Program-made: the position numbers and the translations under genes | Shown here: one piece after another, positions 6,523 to 10,843 of the stretch | Position numbering within the stretch: position 1 is the stretch's first letter | Layout of the letters: every line of letters starts with the position of its first letter | Assembly: GCA_023145555.1 (NCBI GenBank) | Contig: JAGLDO010000006.1 | Coordinates: 1 to 10,843, forward strand | Direction: 5' to 3' | DNA from: Bacteroidales bacterium | GTDB lineage: Bacteria > Bacteroidota > Bacteroidia > Bacteroidales > B39-G9 | DNA: 10,843 nucleotides | Notes under the pieces: generated by a model | The model's input: the letters and a program-made list of their open reading frames with translations, nothing else | The model's database searches: none | Told to the model about the DNA's origin: nothing

Positions 6523-8073
6523 TTAAAACTTCTCAAAGATTTTTCTTAAACTAATTTTCTCGTTAATAATCTGATTAAGTTTTTTAATTTCAACTCTTTC
6601 TTGTTCCATTGTATCTCTATAACGAATTGTAACTGTGTTATCTTCTATAGTTTGATGGTCAATCGTTATGCAAAATGGGGTTCCAATAGCATCTTGGCGA
6701 CGATAACGTCTTCCTATTGAATCTTTCTCATCATATTGGCAATTAAAATCAAATTTTAAATCGTCAACAATTTTATGAGCCATATCGGGCAAACCGTCTT
6801 TTTTTACTAATGGCAATACTGCTAATTTTACAGGAGCTAAAAATGGAGGAATTCGTAAAACTACACGCTGGTCTGTTTCGCCATTGTCTTTTTCAATTTT
6901 TTCTTCACAATAAGAATTCGATAATATTAATAAAAACATTCTGTCAACTCCAATTGATGTTTCAATAACATAAGGAACATAACTCTTATTTAATTCACTA
7001 TCGAAATATTGTAATTTCTTGCCTGAAAAATCCTGATGTTGAGACAAATCGTAATCTGTTCTTGAGTGAATTCCTTCAACTTCTTTAAAACCAAACGGGA
7101 ATTTATATTCAATATCAACAGCAGCGTTAGCATAGTGTGCTAATTTTTCATGTTCATGAAAACGATATTTTTCATCATTAATACCAAGAGCAAGATGCCA
7201 TTTTTTTCTCTTTTCTTTCCAGAATTCAAACCACTTCTTTTCTTCACCGGGGCGAACAAAAAATTCCATTTCCATTTGCTCAAACTCCCGCATACGGAAA
7301 ATAAATTGACGGGCAACTATCTCATTACGAAAAGCTTTACCTATTTGAGCTATACCAAATGGCAACTTCATGCGGCCTGACTTTTGAATATTTAAATAAT
7401 TAACAAAAATACCTTGTGCTGTTTCCGGTCTTAAATAAATTGTATTTGAATCCTCGCTAACTGAACCTAATTGTGTTTCAAACATTAAATTAAATTGTCG
7501 CACATCTGTCCAATTTTTTGTACCTGAAACAGGGTCGTTAATTTCACAATCAACAATAATTTGTTTTATTTCTGCTAAATCGTTATCATTTAACGCCTTA
7601 ACAAACCTTTCTTGAACAGCATTTATTTTTTCTTTATAATCAACAACACGTTTGTTTGTTGCAACAAACTGAGTTTCGTCAAATTGCTCACCAAAACGTT
7701 TAGCAGCTTTTTTTATTTCTTTATTTATTTTTGCTTCAATTTTTTGAATATAATCCTCAATTAAAACATCTGCTCTATATCGTTTTTTTGAATCTTTATT
7801 ATCTATTAAAGGGTCGTTAAAAGCACCAACATGACCAGAAGCTTTCCATACTTTTGGGTGCATAAAAACGGCAGAATCTAATCCAACAATATTTTCATTT
7901 AAAAGCACCATTGATTTCCACCAATAATCTTTAATATTATTTTTTAACTCTACACCATATTGTCCATAATCGTAAACAGCACTCAATCCGTCATATATCT
8001 CACTTGATTGAAAAACATATCCATATTCTTTTGAGTGTGCAATTATTTTCTTAAAAAGATCTTGTTGGTTCAT
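6523..8073 (-). CDS. glyQS: Glycyl-tRNA synthetase (single-chain, class II)
   Basis: A cytoplasmic enzyme that attaches glycine to tRNA-Gly using ATP. The 516 residues match the homodimeric single-chain form rather than the split alpha/beta form. The N-terminal signature SSEIYDGLSAVYDYG (23-37) and GHVGAFNDP (80-88) are typical. Class II motif 2 is AFRNEI...RQFIFRMREFEQMEMEFF (247-272), preceded by RPETAQGIFVNY (215-226). Motif 3 is SIGVDRMFLLIL (373-384), with the ATP-binding Arg at 378. The anticodon-binding domain runs from about 410 to 500 (APVKLAVLPLVKK, then GRRYRRQDAIGTPFCITID). The ATG at 8073 places the signature at the usual distance. The gene is divergent from nadB and followed by an A/T-rich inverted repeat. 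No T-box or glycine riboswitch is visible in the short leader. All key motifs appear intact. Confidence 0.98.
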   Translation of the reverse strand: MNQQDLFKKIIAHSKEYGYVFQSSEIYDGLSAVYDYGQYGVELKNNIKDYWWKSMVLLNENIVGLDSAVFMHPKVWKASGHVGAFNDPLIDNKDSKKRYRADVLIEDYIQKIEAKINKEIKKAAKRFGEQFDETQFVATNKRVVDYKEKINAVQERFVKALNDNDLAEIKQIIVDCEINDPVSGTKNWTDVRQFNLMFETQLGSVSEDSNTIYLRPETAQGIFVNYLNIQKSGRMKLPFGIAQIGKAFRNEIVARQFIFRMREFEQMEMEFFVRPGEEKKWFEFWKEKRKKWHLALGINDEKYRFHEHEKLAHYANAAVDIEYKFPFGFKEVEGIHSRTDYDLSQHQDFSGKKLQYFDSELNKSYVPYVIETSIGVDRMFLLILSNSYCEEKIEKDNGETDQRVVLRIPPFLAPVKLAVLPLVKKDGLPDMAHKIVDDLKFDFNCQYDEKDSIGRRYRRQDAIGTPFCITIDHQTIEDNTVTIRYRDTMEQERVEIKKLNQIINEKISLRKIFEKF

Positions 8074-8109
8074 CTATTTTGTATTTTTTATTATTAAATT
8101 TTAATGACG

Positions 8110-8117
8110 CAAAAGTA
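8110..8117 (-). promoter_or_regulatory. Putative -7 box of glyQS
   Basis: The minus strand reads TACTTTTG, an exact TAnnTTTG match, 36 bp before the glyQS ATG, giving a predicted leader of about 30 nt. No clear TTG is found about 20 bp upstream, where the sequence is mostly A and T runs. Confidence 0.45.
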
Positions 8118-8206
8118 AATCATTTTGTTTGTTTTTCATAAAAAACACTTTTTTTGTATTAAATTTATTTTTTTAAAAATTTTTCATTAAAACAATCTCA
8201 TTTTTA

Positions 8207-8222
8207 TAACTTTGCAAAGTTA
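8207..8222 (+). promoter_or_regulatory. nadB -7 box within a perfect 16-bp palindrome
   Basis: TAACTTTG (8207-8214) matches the TAnnTTTG -7 consensus and is the left half of TAACTTTGCAAAGTTA, which is identical to its own reverse complement. Allowing one mismatched pair, the symmetry extends to 8202-8227. Transcription would start near 8220, so the symmetric sequence covers the melting region and start point. A dimeric repressor could bind here, but no regulator gene is in the window. The -33 region (around 8184) has no clear TTG. Confidence 0.5.
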
Positions 8223-8244
8223 AAAAATGTTTCAAAAAAATTTT

Positions 8245-9822
8245 ATGATAAAAAAGTATGACTTTTTAGTTTTAGGAACCGGCGTTGCCGGTTTAAGCTT
8301 TGCTTTAAAAGTTGCACACTATGGGAAAGTTTGCGTCGTTACCAAAACTAATCTCGAAGAAACAAATACAAGATATGCACAAGGCGGAATAGCTGCTGTA
8401 ACTTATGAGCCAGACAATTACGAAAAACATGTTAACGACACTTTAATTGCCGGTGATCATTTTTGCAACGAACAAGTTGTGAGAATGATAGTTAAAGAAG
8501 CACCAAACCAAATTAAAGAATTAATAAATTGGGGTGCTGATTTTGATAAAACTAAAAATGGAGAATACGATTTAGCAAGAGAGGGTGGTCATTCTGAACA
8601 CAGAATTCTTCACCATAAAGATAATACCGGCTTTGAAATTCAGAGAGCATTAAGTGAAAAAGTCAAAAATAATCCTAACATAGATATTTTAGAGAATCAT
8701 TTTGCCATAGATTTAATTACACAACACCAACTTGGTAAAATAATAAAACGTTATCATACAGATATTGAATGTTATGGGGCTTATATTTTAAATTTATCTA
8801 ACAAAAAAACAACTACAATACTTGCAAAAAAAACATTAATTGCAACAGGAGGAAGTGGCAATATTTATAACACTACAACCAATCCTGTAATTGCAAGCGG
8901 AGATGGTGTTGCTATGGTTTATCGTGCAAAAGGTATTATTGAAAATATGGAATTTGTACAATTTCACCCAACTTCATTATACAATTCTGGTGAACGACCT
9001 TCTTTTTTAATTTCTGAAGCTGTTAGAGGTTTTGGTGGTATTTTAAAAGACAAACACGGCAAAGAGTTTATGCAAAAATATGACGAACGAGGCTCACTTG
9101 CTCCTCGCGATATTGTTGCTCGTGCTATTGACAACGAAATGAAAACATCGGGAGAAGACCACTTGTATTTAGACTGCACACATCTGGATATTAAGGATTT
9201 TAAAAATCATTTCCCAAATATAACATCTAAATGTTTATCAATTGGCGTTGATGTAGCAAAAGACATGATTCCTATTGTACCTGCAGCACATTACCAATGT
9301 GGTGGAATAAAAGTGAATATGGAAGGACAAACATCTATAAATAATTTATATGCTACAGGTGAAGTTTCTTCTACTGGCTTACACGGAGCAAACCGCTTAG
9401 CTTCAAATTCATTAATTGAAGCGATTGTATATGCTGACAAAGCTGCAAAGCATGCTATTAATGATTTGAAAAATATTGATTTTAAAAATGGCGTCCCTGC
9501 TTGGAATAAAGAAGGCACATCTCACCCCGAAGAAATGGTGCTTATTACTCAAGACTATAGAGAAATGCAACAAATAATGAGCAACTATGTTGGTATTGTG
9601 CGTTCAAATTTACGTCTGCAAAGGGCGTTAACAAGACTGGGAATCATCTACCAAGAGACAGAAGATTTATATAAAAAATCAACTTTATCGCTACAACTTT
9701 GCGAACTTAGAAACTTGATTAATGTTGGGTATCTGATAATAAAAATGGCTCAAGAAAGACATGAGAGTATTGGTTTACATTTTAACATTGATTACCCCCA
9801 TAAAAAAACTATAACCGTATGA
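8245..9822 (+). CDS. nadB: L-aspartate oxidase (de novo NAD biosynthesis)
   Basis: This cytoplasmic flavoenzyme oxidises L-aspartate to iminoaspartate, using fumarate or oxygen as acceptor; quinolinate synthase (NadA, not in the window) uses the product. From the chosen start it has 525 residues, usual for NadB. The FAD-binding loop GTGVAGLSFA is at 11-20, and TNTRYAQGGIAAV at 41-53. Residues expected in the active site by comparison with the E. coli enzyme are present: Glu113 in AREGGHS, His241 in QFHPTS, Arg288 in APRDIVARA, His349 in AAHYQCGG, and Arg384 in HGANRLASNS. The C-terminal helical domain (about 440-515) is complete. The frame is open from an ATG at 8227, but that would leave a leader of only a few nucleotides after the -7 box, and family proteins usually begin close to the MIKKYDF sequence, so 8245 is preferred. 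Its TGA overlaps the next gene's ATG. Confidence 0.97.
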   Translation: MIKKYDFLVLGTGVAGLSFALKVAHYGKVCVVTKTNLEETNTRYAQGGIAAVTYEPDNYEKHVNDTLIAGDHFCNEQVVRMIVKEAPNQIKELINWGADFDKTKNGEYDLAREGGHSEHRILHHKDNTGFEIQRALSEKVKNNPNIDILENHFAIDLITQHQLGKIIKRYHTDIECYGAYILNLSNKKTTTILAKKTLIATGGSGNIYNTTTNPVIASGDGVAMVYRAKGIIENMEFVQFHPTSLYNSGERPSFLISEAVRGFGGILKDKHGKEFMQKYDERGSLAPRDIVARAIDNEMKTSGEDHLYLDCTHLDIKDFKNHFPNITSKCLSIGVDVAKDMIPIVPAAHYQCGGIKVNMEGQTSINNLYATGEVSSTGLHGANRLASNSLIEAIVYADKAAKHAINDLKNIDFKNGVPAWNKEGTSHPEEMVLITQDYREMQQIMSNYVGIVRSNLRLQRALTRLGIIYQETEDLYKKSTLSLQLCELRNLINVGYLIIKMAQERHESIGLHFNIDYPHKKTITV

Positions 9823-10843
9823 AAAAATTATTATTAAAAAAAATATTCATTTTAAGTCTGTTGCTTATTTTTACTTTTGCTACACAGGCTCAAAAAGGTA
9901 ATTGGTGCGGAACAGTTAATTTTGATCAGGAAGCTGTAAAAAATGATCCTTCAATTTTAACAAGAAGAGCAAAGCTTGAAAAATTTACTCAAGAATATTC
10001 TTTAAGAAAAAACCTTACAGAAGAAGATGTGTTGATTATTCCTGTTGTTTTTCATGTTGTTCACGATTATGGTGAGGAAAATATAACAAAAGAAAAAATA
10101 CAATCAGCCATAGATGTTTTAAATAACGATTACAGAAAACTAAATACTGATGTTTCACAAACAATTCATGAATTTAAAGATATTGTTGCAGACATTAGAG
10201 TTGAATTTCGTTTAGCCAAAATCGATCCTGAAGGTAATTGTACAGATGGCATTACACGAACCCAATCACTTGAAACTTACGATGCAGATAATGGCGTAAA
10301 ATATGCAGTTCCGGGTTGGGATAACACAAAATATTTAAACATCTGGTCAGTAAAATCAATTGAATCGGGAGCTGCTGCATGGTCACATTACCCTGGGGTT
10401 AGTGCCGCTTTAGATGGAGTTGTAAGTATTTATCGTTATGTAGGTTCCGGTCATACATTAACACACGAAATTGGTCATTATCTTAATCTCATGCACCCTT
10501 GGGGAAATTCTAATGTCCCGGGTTTAGAATCAAACTGCGATATTGATGATTATGTTGATGATACTCCTTTAACAATTGGAGTAACAAATAGTTCATGTAA
10601 TGTAAATCAGATTAGTTGTGGCTCTCTTGATAATGTACAAAATTATATGGACTACTCCTCTTGTGACGTTATGTTTACCGAAGGTCAAAAAACAAGAATG
10701 CGAGCTGCTTTAAACTCATCTGTTAGTGGTAGAAACAATTTATGGAAACAGTCGAATCTTGAAGCAACCGGAACAAATGACAGTTATGCTTCACCTATTT
10801 GCAGCCCTGTAGCAGATTTTTATGTTGAAGAAGAATGTGTGTG
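9819..10843 (+). CDS. Secreted M43 (pappalysin/cytophagalysin-type) zinc metalloprotease, 3' end missing
   Basis: The ATG at 9819 overlaps the nadB TGA (ATGA), and the frame stays open for 341 codons to the window edge. Residues 1-24 are a signal peptide (MKKLLLKK, hydrophobic core, TQAQ). PVVFHVVHDYG (75-85) is the usual first strand of M43 peptidases. HEIGHYLNLMH (216-226) is the zinc site: His216, Glu217, His220, His226. NYMDYSS (275-281) is the Met-turn, and FTEGQKTRMRAAL (286-298) the final helix. From residue 329, PVADFYVEEEC looks like the beginning of a PKD domain, so the full protein probably has PKD repeats and perhaps a type IX sorting signal beyond the edge. Position 8 of the zinc motif is Asn, where the metzincin consensus has Gly; the metal ligands and catalytic Glu are intact. 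It probably degrades extracellular protein; its target is unknown. Co-transcription with nadB is likely from the overlap. Confidence 0.92.
   Translation, partial: MKKLLLKKIFILSLLLIFTFATQAQKGNWCGTVNFDQEAVKNDPSILTRRAKLEKFTQEYSLRKNLTEEDVLIIPVVFHVVHDYGEENITKEKIQSAIDVLNNDYRKLNTDVSQTIHEFKDIVADIRVEFRLAKIDPEGNCTDGITRTQSLETYDADNGVKYAVPGWDNTKYLNIWSVKSIESGAAAWSHYPGVSAALDGVVSIYRYVGSGHTLTHEIGHYLNLMHPWGNSNVPGLESNCDIDDYVDDTPLTIGVTNSSCNVNQISCGSLDNVQNYMDYSSCDVMFTEGQKTRMRAALNSSVSGRNNLWKQSNLEATGTNDSYASPICSPVADFYVEEECV

Noticed and set aside
8074..8226. Possible riboswitch or T-box before glyQS
   Set aside because: The predicted leader is about 30 nt and the rest of the gap is A/T runs; no conserved glycine-riboswitch or T-box elements are visible.
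8227..8244. Upstream ATG adding six residues to NadB
   Set aside because: It lies only about 7 nt after the predicted transcription start and adds MFQKNF before the usual family start; the ATG at 8245 fits the family better.
8964..9518. Minus-strand open frames of 71 and 75 codons opposite nadB
   Set aside because: They are antisense to highly conserved NadB motifs and show no features of their own.

Overview
The window looks like chromosomal DNA from a member of the Bacteroidota. Four things point there: very A+T-rich DNA, start codons without Shine-Dalgarno sequences, promoter-like TAnnTTTG boxes, and proteins typical of the phylum. Those proteins are a CHU_C-type (type IX secretion, type B) C-terminal domain behind PKD repeats, a secreted M43 metalloprotease running into a PKD-like segment, and a single-chain glycyl-tRNA synthetase. 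The order or genus cannot be told from this sequence.

Layout. Positions 1-4406 (minus strand) form a closely spaced run of five genes, read from right to left: a small secreted PKD/CHU_C protein, an O-antigen ligase/polymerase-like membrane protein, a family 2 glycosyltransferase, a family 4 glycosyltransferase, and the first 14 codons of a sugar-nucleotide epimerase/reductase-type (extended SDR) protein that continues past the window edge. Gaps are 5-35 bp, so this looks like one surface-polysaccharide (LPS/O-antigen) operon. Positions 4466-5566 carry an AI-2E family membrane transporter. Positions 5694-6386 carry an unrecognised secreted protein closed by a clear intrinsic terminator. Positions 6523-8073 carry glycyl-tRNA synthetase. 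All of these are on the minus strand.

A 153-bp (to the chosen nadB start, 171-bp) divergent intergenic region separates glyQS from the plus-strand pair. That pair is nadB (L-aspartate oxidase, de novo NAD synthesis) and a secreted M43 metalloprotease whose ATG overlaps the nadB stop codon and which is cut by the right edge.

Most of the window is ordinary housekeeping and surface-polysaccharide content. I did not find a convincing new multi-gene system. The points most worth checking are a perfect 16-bp palindrome sitting on the nadB -7 box, the translationally coupled nadB/protease pair, the minimal type IX cargo-like protein heading the polysaccharide operon, and the uncharacterised secreted protein with its own promoter and terminator. 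No gap without a gene exceeds 300 bases. No tRNA, rRNA, CRISPR array or insertion sequence was seen.
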